From: Gammaproteobacteria bacterium
GTDB lineage: Bacteria > Pseudomonadota > Gammaproteobacteria > Steroidobacterales > GCA-2729495
Direction of reading: 5' to 3'
Assembly (NCBI GenBank): GCA_030746435.1
Contig: JASLMV010000003.1
Location: 113,714-177,713 of the forward strand
DNA: 64,000 nt
This document shows, in pieces, positions 44,683 through 54,563 of the stretch. The notes beneath the pieces were generated by a model. The model worked only from the letters and a program-made list of their open reading frames with translations. It made no database searches and was not told the origin of the DNA. The position numbers and the translations under genes are program-made. Position 1 is the first letter of the stretch. Each line of letters starts with the position of its first letter.

Positions 44683-47172
44683 TCAGGCGTCTTTGGCTCC
44701 GGGGTCCGCCAGTGCGGCCTCGGGGAGAGCCCGTGCTTTACCGATATCTTCCGCTGCGAAATCGTCGACATTGATCAACTCCATAATCTGTCGGTCCTGC
44801 TCGATCAGCAACTCCGCTTCCTCCGGTGTCAGTACGCCCGCTTCACGCGCAGCATGGATGGTCTCGATTTCCGTCCTGCCGCTGATGACGTCATTGCGCA
44901 GCGCGTCGCGAAGTTTGCGGCTCAACGGGGCATTGTCCTCGGTGGTTTCCAGGGCCGCCTGCAACAGGCCCAGCGGATTACCCGAATCCCTCTTCTTATA
45001 TATACCTGAGCAAAGCCGTTCCCGAGCCTCCGTCGGCCGGGTCACGAGCGTAACTATTTGCTGCCCCAGTTCATCGGATGGAGGGAAATAGGTACGGCCG
45101 CGCGGGAATATACACAAGCGCAACAGGCTCGCCACTATTCTGTTCGGGAAATTCCGTAATAGCAGGTGCAACTGTTCCTGGGCGAGATAAAGGAGGGTGC
45201 GACAGCTCCATTCGACAAGCGGCAAATCGTTTTCAGGCAAGCCCTGATCTTCATGATGTTTAAGCACGATGCTGGCGAGATAGATATAACTGAATACATC
45301 ACCCAGCCGTGCGCTAAGAGTCTCCCGGCGTTTCAGGTCGCCGCCCAGTACCAGCATGGCCGTATCGGAGGCTAGCGCAAATGCGGAGCTGTAGCGGTTA
45401 ACGTGCTGAAAGTATCTTTTGGTCGGGCCCTGCCTTGGCGACGACGTATAGCGCGCATGCGTCAGGGCCATTACGAAAGAACGAGCGGCGTTACTCAGTG
45501 CCGCGCCGACGTGCCGGAACAAGAGGTGGTCGAAATCACGGAGTCCGGCTTCGAAATCCGGATTGGCGGCGGCTTCCATTTCCTTTAGCACGAACGGATG
45601 GCAGCGAACCGCACCCTGCCCGAAAATTATCAGGCTGCGTGTAAGGATATTCGCTCCCTCAACCGTGATACTTATCGGGACTGAATCGTATGTGTTGACA
45701 AGATAATTTGTCGGCCCCGACATAATGGCTTTACCGCCCTGGATATCCATCGCATCGTTGCAAACAGACCGGCCCAGTTCGGTGCAGTGGTATTTCATGA
45801 TGGCCGACGGAACAGCGGGGTTTTCGCCCGCGGAGATTGCATTCACGGTGCTGCTTACGCCGGAATTAATGATGTAAGTTTTGCCCGCCATACGGGCGAT
45901 CACTTCCTCCACACCTTCGAAGCGGGCGATAGGCAAATTGAACTGCTTGCGTATCTGGCTGTAAGCGCCGGTCGAGTAAACGGCAGCCTGGGCGCTGCCC
46001 TGCGATTCGGAGGGCAATGATATTCCCCGGCCGGCGGCAAGCTGTTCCATCAGCATTCGCCAGCCCTGCCCGGCACGTTCCACCCCGCCGATGATTGCAT
46101 CGAGTGGCACGAATACGTCCTTGCCCTGCGTCGGCCCGTTCTGAAACGGTGTATGCAACGGCAGGTGACGGCGGCCGATTTCCACTCCCGGCGTGTCCGT
46201 CGGAATCAGGGCCGCAGTAATGCCGTACTCATCCTGGTCCCCGATAAGATGATCCGGGTCATACAATTTGAAGGCGAGTCCCAATACTGTCGCGACCGGT
46301 GCGAGGGTTATATACCGCTTGTCCCAGTTAAGGCGTATTCCGGTTATCTCTTCGCCTTCCCACTGGTCTTTGCAGACAATGCCGGAGTCGGGAATGGCGC
46401 CCGCGTCCGAACCGGCACGCGGTCCGGTCAGCGCGAAGCACGGGATCTCGTCGCCGGCCGCAAGTCGCGGCAGCCAGTACTGCTTTTGTTCATCGGTGCC
46501 ATAGTGGGTCAGCAATTCGCCGGGGCCGAGCGAATTGGGTACAGCTACCGTAGTTGCGGTGACGACAGATCGGCCGCAAATCTTTGCCAGCACCGCTGAA
46601 TTTGCGATCGCGGAGAACCCCAGGCCGCCATACTCCTGCGGGATGATCATCGCGAAGAAACGTTCTTTACGGAGGTAGTCCCATACTTCCGGAGGCAGGT
46701 CGCTGAGTTCATGCGTGATCTGCCAGTCGTCGACCATCTCGCAGAGTTCCTCGACGGGTCCGTCGAGGAAAGCCTGTTCATCCTCGGTCAGCCCGGGAGG
46801 GGGCCGCGACATCAGTTGATCCCAGTCCGGCAACCCTGTGAACAGTTCCCCGTCCCACGAGACCGACCCTGCTTCCAGCGCCTCACGTTCCGTATCGGAG
46901 ATAGATGGCAGCATGGTTTTGTAGAGGTCGAACAGCTTCGCCGAGATATTTTCCCGGCGAAAATTCGTGATGTTAAGCGTGAGTAGAAGAGCGAAAAGCA
47001 GCCAGAGCAGAACAAACCAGAGGGCCGGTCCGTAGCCGATCAGTGAGTAGATTACGAGGGCCCCGCCGATAGCCACCGTGGAAGTCCCGAGATCGATTCG
47101 ACGGTAGGCCATGGTGACCGGTACTGCCGCGAAGAGCAGAAATATTACAAGGCCTGCAAAAAACTCGGACAA
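44683..47172 (-). CDS. fadE: Acyl-CoA dehydrogenase FadE
   Basis: 829 residues, the long membrane-associated FadE type. Two hydrophobic segments (~5-22 and 33-65) precede the dehydrogenase fold with PQEYGGLGFSAIANS and ALTGPRAGSDAGA; a ~250-residue C-terminal domain follows. It performs the first oxidation of fatty-acyl-CoA in beta-oxidation. The start is TTG at 47172: AGGAGG lies 10 bases upstream and no ATG or GTG is better placed. The C-terminal residues are acidic and Ala-rich. Confidence 0.95.
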   Translation of the reverse strand: MSEFFAGLVIFLLFAAVPVTMAYRRIDLGTSTVAIGGALVIYSLIGYGPALWFVLLWLLFALLLTLNITNFRRENISAKLFDLYKTMLPSISDTEREALEAGSVSWDGELFTGLPDWDQLMSRPPPGLTEDEQAFLDGPVEELCEMVDDWQITHELSDLPPEVWDYLRKERFFAMIIPQEYGGLGFSAIANSAVLAKICGRSVVTATTVAVPNSLGPGELLTHYGTDEQKQYWLPRLAAGDEIPCFALTGPRAGSDAGAIPDSGIVCKDQWEGEEITGIRLNWDKRYITLAPVATVLGLAFKLYDPDHLIGDQDEYGITAALIPTDTPGVEIGRRHLPLHTPFQNGPTQGKDVFVPLDAIIGGVERAGQGWRMLMEQLAAGRGISLPSESQGSAQAAVYSTGAYSQIRKQFNLPIARFEGVEEVIARMAGKTYIINSGVSSTVNAISAGENPAVPSAIMKYHCTELGRSVCNDAMDIQGGKAIMSGPTNYLVNTYDSVPISITVEGANILTRSLIIFGQGAVRCHPFVLKEMEAAANPDFEAGLRDFDHLLFRHVGAALSNAARSFVMALTHARYTSSPRQGPTKRYFQHVNRYSSAFALASDTAMLVLGGDLKRRETLSARLGDVFSYIYLASIVLKHHEDQGLPENDLPLVEWSCRTLLYLAQEQLHLLLRNFPNRIVASLLRLCIFPRGRTYFPPSDELGQQIVTLVTRPTEARERLCSGIYKKRDSGNPLGLLQAALETTEDNAPLSRKLRDALRNDVISGRTEIETIHAAREAGVLTPEEAELLIEQDRQIMELINVDDFAAEDIGKARALPEAALADPGAKDA

Positions 47173-47338
47173 GGTGCTTGTTCCTCCTGGAGTCCTTCGG
47201 GAAGCTGTGTGGTGTGCCGTTCCGGTCGACCTCTTACACTATAACCGATGCCAATCTGACTGCTAGTGTTTCAGGCGGGGCAGGTCGTATACGGGCGCGG
47301 CCCGGCCGGGAAATGACCGGGCCCGCAGTGCTTTCTGA

Positions 47339-48313
47339 CTAGAGCAGTTCTTCGACAGCCGCGCGTTCTTCGCGTAGTTCTGCGTCGGTTGCATCCATGA
47401 GGCCGCGGCTGAAGGCGCTGATTTCCAGGTCCTGGACGATTGCGTACTCGCCGTTACTGCAGGTCACCGGGTAGGAATAGATGATCCCTTCCGCGATGCC
47501 GTAGCTCCCGTCCGATGAGACCGCCATGCTGGTCCATTCTCCGGCAATCGTGCCGAGTACCCAGTCGTGCATGTGGTCGATTGCAGCTGATGCTGCGGAG
47601 GCGGCACTGGACAGTCCACGTGCCTTGATTATCGCGGCACCGCGTTGCTGGACGACGGGGATGAATTCGTCGGTCAGCCATGACTGGCCGACACTAATTG
47701 TGTCGCCGTTGGCCGTTGTATGCGAAACGTCAGGGTACTGAGTTGCAGAGTGGTTGCCCCAGATGATCATGCCCTTGATGTTATTCACGTGGGTGCCCAG
47801 TTTGTTACCCAGCTGAGCCAACGCGCGGTTGTGGTCCAGCCGTGTCATCGCGGTAAAGTTAGTGGGTTTCAGGTCCGGCGCGTTCTTCTGTGCAATCAGT
47901 GCATTTGTGTTTGCAGGGTTGCCGACAACCAGAACTTTGACGTCACGACTCGCATTGTCGTTCAATGCCTTACCTTGGACCGAGAATATCTGTGCGTTAC
48001 CTAGCAGCAGATCGGCACGTTCCATGCCCGGCCCACGTGGTTTTGCACCGACCAGCAGCGCGTAATCCGTATCCTTGAATGCCTCGTCCGGTTGATCGGT
48101 CGCGATGACTCCGGCAAGTGTCGAGAATGCGCAGTCTTCCAATTCCATGGCCACGCCCTTAAGCGCCTCAAGGGCCGGGGGGATCTCAAGTAACTGCAGA
48201 ATTACAGGCTGATCGCTGCCCAGCATCTGGCCTGAAGCGATACGGAAGGCAAGCTGGTAGCCAATTTGTCCGGCGGCACCGGTAATGGCAACTCTTACGG
48301 GATCGTTGGGCAT
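47339..48313 (-). CDS. mdh: Malate dehydrogenase
   Basis: 324 residues. NAD-binding [18 protein letters not shown], then [28 protein letters not shown] and the catalytic region TRLDHNRA with [13 protein letters not shown]. This is the cytosolic-type MDH2 form common in proteobacteria. It oxidises malate to oxaloacetate in the citric acid cycle. ATG at 48313 has AAGGA 9 bases upstream; the extension to 48430 is rejected. A GC-rich hairpin without a T-run follows the stop. Confidence 0.96.
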   Translation of the reverse strand: MPNDPVRVAITGAAGQIGYQLAFRIASGQMLGSDQPVILQLLEIPPALEALKGVAMELEDCAFSTLAGVIATDQPDEAFKDTDYALLVGAKPRGPGMERADLLLGNAQIFSVQGKALNDNASRDVKVLVVGNPANTNALIAQKNAPDLKPTNFTAMTRLDHNRALAQLGNKLGTHVNNIKGMIIWGNHSATQYPDVSHTTANGDTISVGQSWLTDEFIPVVQQRGAAIIKARGLSSAASAASAAIDHMHDWVLGTIAGEWTSMAVSSDGSYGIAEGIIYSYPVTCSNGEYAIVQDLEISAFSRGLMDATDAELREERAAVEELL

Positions 48314-48432
48314 GATTCGGTTTTCCTTGTTGGGTTTTCGGAAGATTGTTTTGTATCTTGACGGTACAGGTCTTTGCCCATCCCGGCGAAAATGGGCGGG
48401 CATTCTAACACCGGTCAGGCGACAAGGCATTC

Positions 48433-49425
48433 ATGGAAAACCCGGGATTTGCTCCAGCGTTTCATCTCGCTAACCCGCACGTGCAGTCCGTTGTCGCGAG
48501 CCGGCCGCCAAGGAGCCTGCTGGTCGACAGGTGCTGGCGCATATTGTCCCCGTCTGTTGAAGACACCATCGTAGATGCGGGTGAAGGGGTGCGGCTCCTG
48601 GGGCACTATTCACGGCCGCCGGACCCTGGCAACGGCGGCCTGGTTATCCTTATCCACGGCTGGGAGGGCAGTACCAGTTCCGTCTATATGAAGTCGGCAA
48701 CGCTTGCGCTGCTCGAGGACGGCTACGCTGTTTTCCGCCTGAACCTGCGGGATCATGGTGACAGCCATCACCTGAACGAAGAGCTGTTTCATTCCTGCCG
48801 CCTTGCCGAAGTGATCAGGGCGACAAGCTGGATTACCGAACGCTATAGTCCGGCCCGGCTATCACTCGCGGGGTTTTCACTGGGCGGCAACTTTGCGCTG
48901 CGAGTAGCGGCAGCCGCAACCGAATACAGTCTCGACCTGCATAGCGTGGTTGCCATTTGCCCCGTGCTCGACCCGGCCCAGACCATGGCGGCCCTGGATG
49001 GCGGCTGGGTGTTTTACCGGAAGTTTTTTATCTGGAAGTGGCGTGATTCGCTCCAGAAGAAAATGCAGTGTTTCCCCGAACTGTACCGTTTTCGCGACCT
49101 GAATCGTTTTACGCGGCTGGAGGCAATGACCGATCACTTCGTGCGCCACTACACCGAATACGATGATCTGCAAAGTTATCTGCGCGGCTATGCGATAACA
49201 GGCGACCGGCTCGAGACGCTGCGGGTTCCATCCTGTGTTCTGCTCGCGGACGATGACCCGGTTATCCCTGTACACGGGCTGAGCGAACTGCACCGGACGG
49301 AGGCGCTGAAAGTGTTCCTCTCACAGAGGGGCGGGCACTGCGGGTTTATAGAGGCACTGAATGTACCGAGCTGGCTGGATAACTTTATCGTGCGTCAGTT
49401 GGAGGATGTCACCAAGAACAGCTAA
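48433..49425 (+). CDS. YheT-family alpha/beta hydrolase
   Basis: 330 residues. It opens NPHVQSVVASRPP (typical of YheT/EMB8), the oxyanion region is ILIHGWEGSTSS, nucleophile elbow GFSLGGN, acid ADDDPVIP and His in RGGHCGF. Probably an esterase or lipase of the cytoplasm; substrate unknown. Divergent from mdh. The last ~20 residues run to the edge of a repeat-rich intergenic region. Confidence 0.9.
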   Translation: MENPGFAPAFHLANPHVQSVVASRPPRSLLVDRCWRILSPSVEDTIVDAGEGVRLLGHYSRPPDPGNGGLVILIHGWEGSTSSVYMKSATLALLEDGYAVFRLNLRDHGDSHHLNEELFHSCRLAEVIRATSWITERYSPARLSLAGFSLGGNFALRVAAAATEYSLDLHSVVAICPVLDPAQTMAALDGGWVFYRKFFIWKWRDSLQKKMQCFPELYRFRDLNRFTRLEAMTDHFVRHYTEYDDLQSYLRGYAITGDRLETLRVPSCVLLADDDPVIPVHGLSELHRTEALKVFLSQRGGHCGFIEALNVPSWLDNFIVRQLEDVTKNS

Positions 49426-49433
49426 ATATTTTG

Positions 49434-49784
49434 TCAAAAATTGCTCAGGCGAGCGCGAGGTAAGGTAAGGATCGATGAAGCCGCTCCCCTGACCTGCGGT
49501 CAGGTTGAGTCGCTACGCAACTTGTTGATAGCGTGTACGAATACACGCACTACCATCCCTGGGCTCGTCGCTCGTTTCCGGCCTACGGCCTGTCCGTGTC
49601 GCTGCGCGACGTATTAATCGCGTGTCCGAATACACGCAGATTCCATCCCTGCGCTCCGCGACACTTAGGCTCCTGCCTGTCGTGCGGCATTCGGGCATCC
49701 TGTCCAGCACGGGGTGTACACGTCAGTACATGAGCATTGTGAGTCGATTCTTAATGCCACATCGTGCCGGCTGAGTGGTTTTTT
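49434..49784. repeat. Dispersed intergenic repeat, copy with internal insertion
   Basis: Its two ends match the inverted copy at 55.6 kb. The left arm (49444-49480) reads CTCAGGCGAGCGCGAGG then AAGGATCG. The right arm (about 49713-49777) reads GTACACG..AGTAC, GTGAGTCGATTCTTAATGCC and ATCGTGCCGGCTGAG. Between the arms are ~230 bases not found in the other copy, including two tandem units. The right arm reaches the 3' end of the DUF2845 gene. No gene is seen in this 350-base gap. Confidence 0.75.
49510..49687. repeat. Two tandem ~89-base units inside the intergenic repeat
   Basis: Units start at 49510 (TCGCTACGCAAC) and 49599 (TCGCTGCGCGAC). Each contains GCGTGT-ACGAAT/CCGAAT-ACACGC, a 6-bp inverted repeat, followed 4 bases later by CCATCCCTG and GCTC. 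The units are about 75-80% alike over the first 58 bases and diverge afterwards. Confidence 0.7.
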
Positions 49785-50178
49785 AATCGTGATAACCGTA
49801 ATCCAGCGTTTCAACGTCCACAACAATACCGTTCTCGAAAGTAACCTGGCGCATCAGTTTGTTCGGGCCAAAGTTGAATATCCACTCCTCGATGAGGACT
49901 TCGTAGCGCCCGTAAGGGTAATAGCGCTTTATTTTCGTCGACCGTCCTGATGCATCGTTATAGACAAGTCCGGAACCTGCATAAAAACCGGTTTTCAGTG
50001 CGTAGCGTTCATGGGTCTGAACCGGGTCGCCGCAGTAGCGGACTACTTTTGCCTGGACGTCACCTTTGGTTATCAAAACCGTTCCACAGCGCATGGCCAG
50101 CGCGCTGACCGGTAACAGCATAGTGGCGCCGGCAACAAGGGACAGGACTGCCTGGCTATTTATTGTGGGTATACGCAT
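49783..50178 (-). CDS. DUF2845 domain periplasmic protein
   Basis: 131 residues with a cleavable signal peptide ending around VSALAMRCG. The mature part starts MRCGTVLITKGDVQAKVVRYCGDP, the DUF2845 pattern with two cysteines that may form a disulfide, and ends VTFENGIVVDVETLDYGY. Small secreted proteins of this family have no established role. Divergent from gshA. Confidence 0.82.
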   Translation of the reverse strand: MRIPTINSQAVLSLVAGATMLLPVSALAMRCGTVLITKGDVQAKVVRYCGDPVQTHERYALKTGFYAGSGLVYNDASGRSTKIKRYYPYGRYEVLIEEWIFNFGPNKLMRQVTFENGIVVDVETLDYGYHD

Positions 50179-50348
50179 TTGTTTTCCTACCCCCGCATTT
50201 CACCAGTTTGACACACAGGCGCACTATCGGTTCAATCTGCTATGCGCGGCTGCTTGCACAGGGGTCCGGCTTTTTACATATCTGCAGGGCTTCACGCCGG
50301 GACCCGCACCTGTGTTACTTCAATTATCACCGGCCGGGAAAATATCAT

Positions 50349-51911
50349 TTGAACTCACGGTTTAAAAAGCGGCTGCAGGCACTAAGCACGAGCGGCGGCG
50401 CGGAGCTGATCGCGGGCGGCTGGCGCGGTATCGAGAAAGAAAGTCTCCGCATAGAGCCATCAGGTTACATTGCACAAACCGGGCACCAGCAGGCTCTGGG
50501 TTCCGCGCTAACCAATCGTTACATCACGACCGACTATTCCGAAGCCCTACTGGAATTTGTAACCCCGCCCGAAAACAGTGCGTGGGCAGCAATACAGTTT
50601 CTCTGCGATATACACCAGTATGTTTACCAGACGATTGGCGATGAACTCCTCTGGCCTTTCAGTATGCCGTGCCGGTTGCGTTCGGAAGATGATATCCCAC
50701 TGGCCCTTTACGGCACTTCGAATATTGCGCAAATGAAAACGATCTACCGCAGCGGTCTCGGTTATCGCTACGGCAAGTACATGCAGGTAATTTCCGGTAT
50801 CCATTTCAATTACTCGGTTCCCGAGAATTTCTGGCCCGCATGGGCCGGTATAGAAGAATCAGATAAATCTGACAGTGAGTTGCGGTCCGACAGCTACCTG
50901 GGACTTGTCCGCAACGTACGCCGTCTGGACTGGCTGCTGATGTACCTGTTCGGTGCATCACCCGCGGTCTGCAAGAGTTTCCTGGCGGGGCAGGAGAACA
51001 ACCTGAGCGAATTCGACTCGGGCACCTGCTATGGTGAATGGGCGACCTCGTTGCGTATGAGCGACCTCGGTTACCAGAACACCAATCAGTCTGCGTTGGT
51101 CGTGTCCGCAAACAGCCTCGATGAGTATGTGCTTGACTTGTCTGCTGCGATTCGCACGCCGAATCCGGACTACGTCAAGATAGGCATTAAAGATAATGGC
51201 GAGTATCTGCAGCTCAACGCTAACCTGTTGCAGATCGAAAACGAGTACTACAGCACCATCCGTCCCAAGCGAGTCGCACGCAGCGGTGAAAGGCCGACGG
51301 CGGCACTCCGGCGTGGCGGTATCCAGTACGTCGAACTCCGGGCACTTGACCTCAGCCCCTTCGACCCCGTCGGTATCGGACAGCAACAGCAGAAGTTTCT
51401 CGAGGCCTTTCTGTTGTATTGCCTGCTCGTCGACAGTCCTCCGATAGGCAGCAACGAACAGCAGGTCATGCGTGCAAATCAACTGGCAGTTGCGCGGGAA
51501 GGCCGCAAACCCGGGCTTGAATTGCACCGGGCGGATGCAGAAATAAGGCTGCAGGACTGGGCCGGTGATATCTGTACGCAGATGCAGCCGGTTTGTGAAA
51601 TGCTTGACGAAGGCGAGGACACCGGCTACCTGGATGCACTGCAGGCACAGCAGGCTGCAATCGACGACCCTGACCTTACGCCATCGGCACGCCTGCTTAG
51701 CGACCTGCGCGATGTTGATATTCCGTTCGCCGATTATGGCCTGGGTGTTGCGCGGGACTATCGGGATTATTTCCTTGGTCTGGGAGATGAGTTTAATCAG
51801 CACCGTGAACTCTTCGAGAAGGAGAGCATCGAGTCGCTGCAGCGCCAGCAGCAATTGGAAGCCCAGGACGATGTGGACCTCGATGCTTTCCTGCAACGCT
51901 ACTACGCGTGA
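50349..51911 (+). CDS. gshA: Glutamate-cysteine ligase
   Basis: 520 residues, the length of E. coli GshA (518). WRGIEKESLRI at the start binds ATP and glutamate; TDYSEALLEFVTPP, ISGIHFNYSVP and YVELRALDLSPF follow. It makes gamma-glutamylcysteine, the first step of glutathione synthesis. TTG at 50349 is chosen by comparison with family length; the ORF extends to 50163 but that part overlaps the divergent DUF2845 gene and is not GshA-like. No strong ribosome site is visible. 5-Oxoprolinase, another gamma-glutamyl-cycle enzyme, lies 6 kb away. Confidence 0.92.
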   Translation: MNSRFKKRLQALSTSGGAELIAGGWRGIEKESLRIEPSGYIAQTGHQQALGSALTNRYITTDYSEALLEFVTPPENSAWAAIQFLCDIHQYVYQTIGDELLWPFSMPCRLRSEDDIPLALYGTSNIAQMKTIYRSGLGYRYGKYMQVISGIHFNYSVPENFWPAWAGIEESDKSDSELRSDSYLGLVRNVRRLDWLLMYLFGASPAVCKSFLAGQENNLSEFDSGTCYGEWATSLRMSDLGYQNTNQSALVVSANSLDEYVLDLSAAIRTPNPDYVKIGIKDNGEYLQLNANLLQIENEYYSTIRPKRVARSGERPTAALRRGGIQYVELRALDLSPFDPVGIGQQQQKFLEAFLLYCLLVDSPPIGSNEQQVMRANQLAVAREGRKPGLELHRADAEIRLQDWAGDICTQMQPVCEMLDEGEDTGYLDALQAQQAAIDDPDLTPSARLLSDLRDVDIPFADYGLGVARDYRDYFLGLGDEFNQHRELFEKESIESLQRQQQLEAQDDVDLDAFLQRYYA

Positions 51912-51990
51912 CCAAAGCCGTTTGGTTGTGTGGTATCAGAGGGACTATTAACATGCTGTCCAGCTACAGAATGATGGGTGGAAAAGATTC

Positions 51991-52596
51991 GTGATAAGAC
52001 GGTTTCTGGCATCGTTTGCGCTCGGTATGGTGTTGACCCTGATTGTGATCAGTTTCTATCCGTTCCAGAAAGCACCCAGGTTTCCGTCCAGCGCGGTAGC
52101 GCTTACTAACGGCGGCCGTGAGGAAGTTTTTTCTGTGCGCCTCCCGGACGACCGGCTCGGTAATCCGCGTTCGGCCACGACGGCCGCTTTCCCGCGTACG
52201 GCTTTTGCGGCGGATGGAAATGACAGGATCGTGACCGAGTTATTCCGGGTGCGTGACGCGGAAGGGCGGGTAATAGGTATTGCAAGCCGCATTAGCGGAA
52301 CGGTAGCGGGGGTCAGAGGGGCGTCCCGTGTTACAGACTGGATGCTGGTAATCCCCAGCCGCGGGGCATTGGTAATGAGTCGCGGTAGTGTGCCCGTTGG
52401 TGAAATGCCGGAATTGCCGGCCAACCGGCTGGGACTGCCGGCGGCAGGCAGCGGAAGCGTATTGCAGGGGACGGACGAGTTCAGCGAACTTGCCGGGTTC
52501 TATGCCGAAGAAATGATGGTCGAAAAAGTTGATTCGGCCGGTATCGTACACGGCGAACTGACCCTGACCACACGTTTGCAGAGCACCGTGCAGTGA
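51991..52596 (+). CDS. Anchored periplasmic protein of unknown function (pair member 1)
   Basis: 201 residues from a GTG start. An N-terminal transmembrane helix (~5-23) is followed by a soluble, presumably periplasmic domain. No family is recognised. It shares layout with the next protein: a strand-turn region ending ..RGSVPVGEMP, then GTDEFSELAGFYAEEM and a final beta-rich stretch, against GSGAFANIGGRYAEEL in its neighbour. The G-x-F-x-x-L-x-G-x-Y pattern resembles repeats in small beta-barrel proteins. Stop overlaps the next start by GTGA. Confidence 0.6.
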   Translation: MIRRFLASFALGMVLTLIVISFYPFQKAPRFPSSAVALTNGGREEVFSVRLPDDRLGNPRSATTAAFPRTAFAADGNDRIVTELFRVRDAEGRVIGIASRISGTVAGVRGASRVTDWMLVIPSRGALVMSRGSVPVGEMPELPANRLGLPAAGSGSVLQGTDEFSELAGFYAEEMMVEKVDSAGIVHGELTLTTRLQSTVQ

Positions 52597-53228
52597 AGGG
52601 GCTGTCAATTATCCTTGGCTTACTTGCAGGCGCGGTCGGTGCAGTCGTGTTGTTGTTCAACAATCCCCTGCAGCCATCGCGGCCATCGATATTGCCGAAC
52701 GCAAGTGTGTACGACTGGCGTGCACCCGAGTTTCACGGCGCAAGTTTTGGGGCGGCAGGGCTTATGAACTTACCCATAGGGCCGCGCAGTGAGCCATTTG
52801 GCGCGGCCGGCATCGCGACTGCTAATGCAGCGGTGCTGATACTAACCGATGAGGACGGCCAGCCGGCCGCTCTGGCAGCCCGTATCACGGTGCTTGGAGA
52901 AACCCCGGATCTGTTGCGTTCAGATGTAGGCGTGTCGAGTTATACAAATATTATCTGGCCAAATTACGGGTCTTTGTTCCTGCGGGGCGAGGAGAACCGT
53001 TGGGCGTTGATACGCGACTCGGCGCTTAAGTTTTCCGGCATGTCCAATGCGGGGGCAGACGGGAGATTTCGTGTGAGCAGGCTGGCCGGTATGCGGGATG
53101 TGATCGGTGGCAGCGGCGCATTTGCCAATATAGGCGGACGATATGCGGAGGAATTGAGTTGGGATGAAGATAACCCTGAACGCCTCGCCGGCACGATAGG
53201 GCTGGGATTGCTCACCGACGAAAACTGA
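52593..53228 (+). CDS. Anchored periplasmic protein of unknown function (pair member 2)
   Basis: 211 residues from a GTG coupled to the upstream stop (GTGA). One N-terminal transmembrane helix (~4-22) then a soluble domain with TNIIWPNYGSLFLRGEEN and GSGAFANIGGRYAEEL. It appears to be a distant paralogue of the preceding protein and the two may form a complex. It converges on the FAD-oxidoreductase gene with one base between stops. Confidence 0.6.
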   Translation: MKGLSIILGLLAGAVGAVVLLFNNPLQPSRPSILPNASVYDWRAPEFHGASFGAAGLMNLPIGPRSEPFGAAGIATANAAVLILTDEDGQPAALAARITVLGETPDLLRSDVGVSSYTNIIWPNYGSLFLRGEENRWALIRDSALKFSGMSNAGADGRFRVSRLAGMRDVIGGSGAFANIGGRYAEELSWDEDNPERLAGTIGLGLLTDEN

Positions 53229-53229
53229 T

Positions 53230-54468
53230 TCAACCCGCAGTGTTCAATGCGGCTGTTGCAAGTTCCTTGAAATCATTACTCTCATCGGCAAGTTCGGAGA
53301 GATCAAAAGTAGCTTTGGCCGTTACCAGCTTTTTGCCCAGCATGAATTCCCGCGGACTGTTTATTGCGTCGACGGCCATCAGCCTGTTGCCAATGAAATA
53401 AAATGCAGCGAACGAATTGCTGGCCGGGTCACCGCGCACTACCAGGTTATCGCAGCCTAAATGTATTCCCACAATCTGCAATTTAATGTCGTACTGGTCG
53501 GACCAGAACCAGGGCGCCTGGTTGTAAGGGGTGCGTTCCCCACAAATGGTTGCAGCGGCCGTCTTACCCTGTTCGATAGCGTTATGTACTGATTCCAGCC
53601 TGAACGTCCTTTCAAAAATGCTGCTCGGATGTTTAGTGCAGTCACCCGCAGCGAGAATATCCGGATCAGATGTCTGGCAGCACTCGTCTACCAGGATGCC
53701 GTCGTCGCATTCGATGCCGGCATCTTCGGCGATATCGGTATTCGGCAATATGCCTACACCGACAATGCAGAGGTCTGCAGCTATGGCGGAGTCATCCGCG
53801 CAAACGACTTCCGCAATCGTACCGTCACCACGAAATCCCTCGACCAGGCGGCCGAATTCCATGCGGACCCCCGCTTCACGGTGGCGGCGCTGAAAAAACC
53901 TGGATACTTCAGCCCCGGTTACCCGGCTCATTACGCGGTCCTCGCTTTCAAGCAATGTGACATCGAGGCCACGCTCGACGGCCACTGCTGCAACTTCGAG
54001 ACCTACATAACCACCACCGACAATGACCAGCCGGGTACCTGCCTTAAAGCTTTTCTGAATCTCGAGTACGTCTTCGATACTGCGCAGGTAGTGTATTCCG
54101 GCCAGATTGCTGCCGGGCGTCTCCAATTTCCTGACATGGCCGCCGGTACACAGCAACAGTTTCTCGTACTCAAGCGTTTCGCCATTGTCGAGACTTACGT
54201 TACGGGCAGCCCGGTCTATATTTGTTACGCGGGTTGACAGGCGCAACTCGATGTCTTTATCCGGATAGAAGTTTTCAGGTTTGAAATACAGCTGTTCGAT
54301 TTTAAGTTCACCGGCCAGAAATTTTTTCGACAGCGGCGGGCGCTGATAAGGCACAAAAGCTTCCTCGCCAACCATGACGATACGGCCTGTGTACCCTTTC
54401 TGGCGCAGCGATGCGGAGGCCTGTCCGGCTGCATGCCCTGCGCCGACAATGACTATGGTTCCTGACAT
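53230..54468 (-). CDS. Ferredoxin/rubredoxin-type FAD-dependent NAD(P)H reductase
   Basis: 412 residues. FAD-binding IVIVGAGHAAGQASASL, PYQRPPLSKKFLAG, the NADH-binding VIVGGGYVGLEVAAVA, and DPDILAAGDCTKHP. The C-terminal domain has WFWSDQYDIKLQIVG, as in rhodocoxin and putidaredoxin reductases. It should pass electrons from NADH to a [2Fe-2S] ferredoxin; no partner ferredoxin or P450 is nearby. Divergent from the quinone-reductase-like gene. Confidence 0.92.
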   Translation of the reverse strand: MSGTIVIVGAGHAAGQASASLRQKGYTGRIVMVGEEAFVPYQRPPLSKKFLAGELKIEQLYFKPENFYPDKDIELRLSTRVTNIDRAARNVSLDNGETLEYEKLLLCTGGHVRKLETPGSNLAGIHYLRSIEDVLEIQKSFKAGTRLVIVGGGYVGLEVAAVAVERGLDVTLLESEDRVMSRVTGAEVSRFFQRRHREAGVRMEFGRLVEGFRGDGTIAEVVCADDSAIAADLCIVGVGILPNTDIAEDAGIECDDGILVDECCQTSDPDILAAGDCTKHPSSIFERTFRLESVHNAIEQGKTAAATICGERTPYNQAPWFWSDQYDIKLQIVGIHLGCDNLVVRGDPASNSFAAFYFIGNRLMAVDAINSPREFMLGKKLVTAKATFDLSELADESNDFKELATAALNTAG

Positions 54469-54563
54469 TCGAATTCCATATTGTGTGGTTTGCGTATTCT
54501 TAGCGACTCGCGATTATACTTATGCAGCAGCGTAATCTCGCGCTGGGTCAACAAGAAGAAAAG

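Noticed and set aside
47290..47315. GC-rich hairpin after mdh as a terminator
   Set aside because: The stem is strong but no T-run follows on either strand, so rho-independent termination is not supported.
49510..49687. CRISPR-like repeats
   Set aside because: Only two units, long and imperfect, with no regular spacers and no cas genes.
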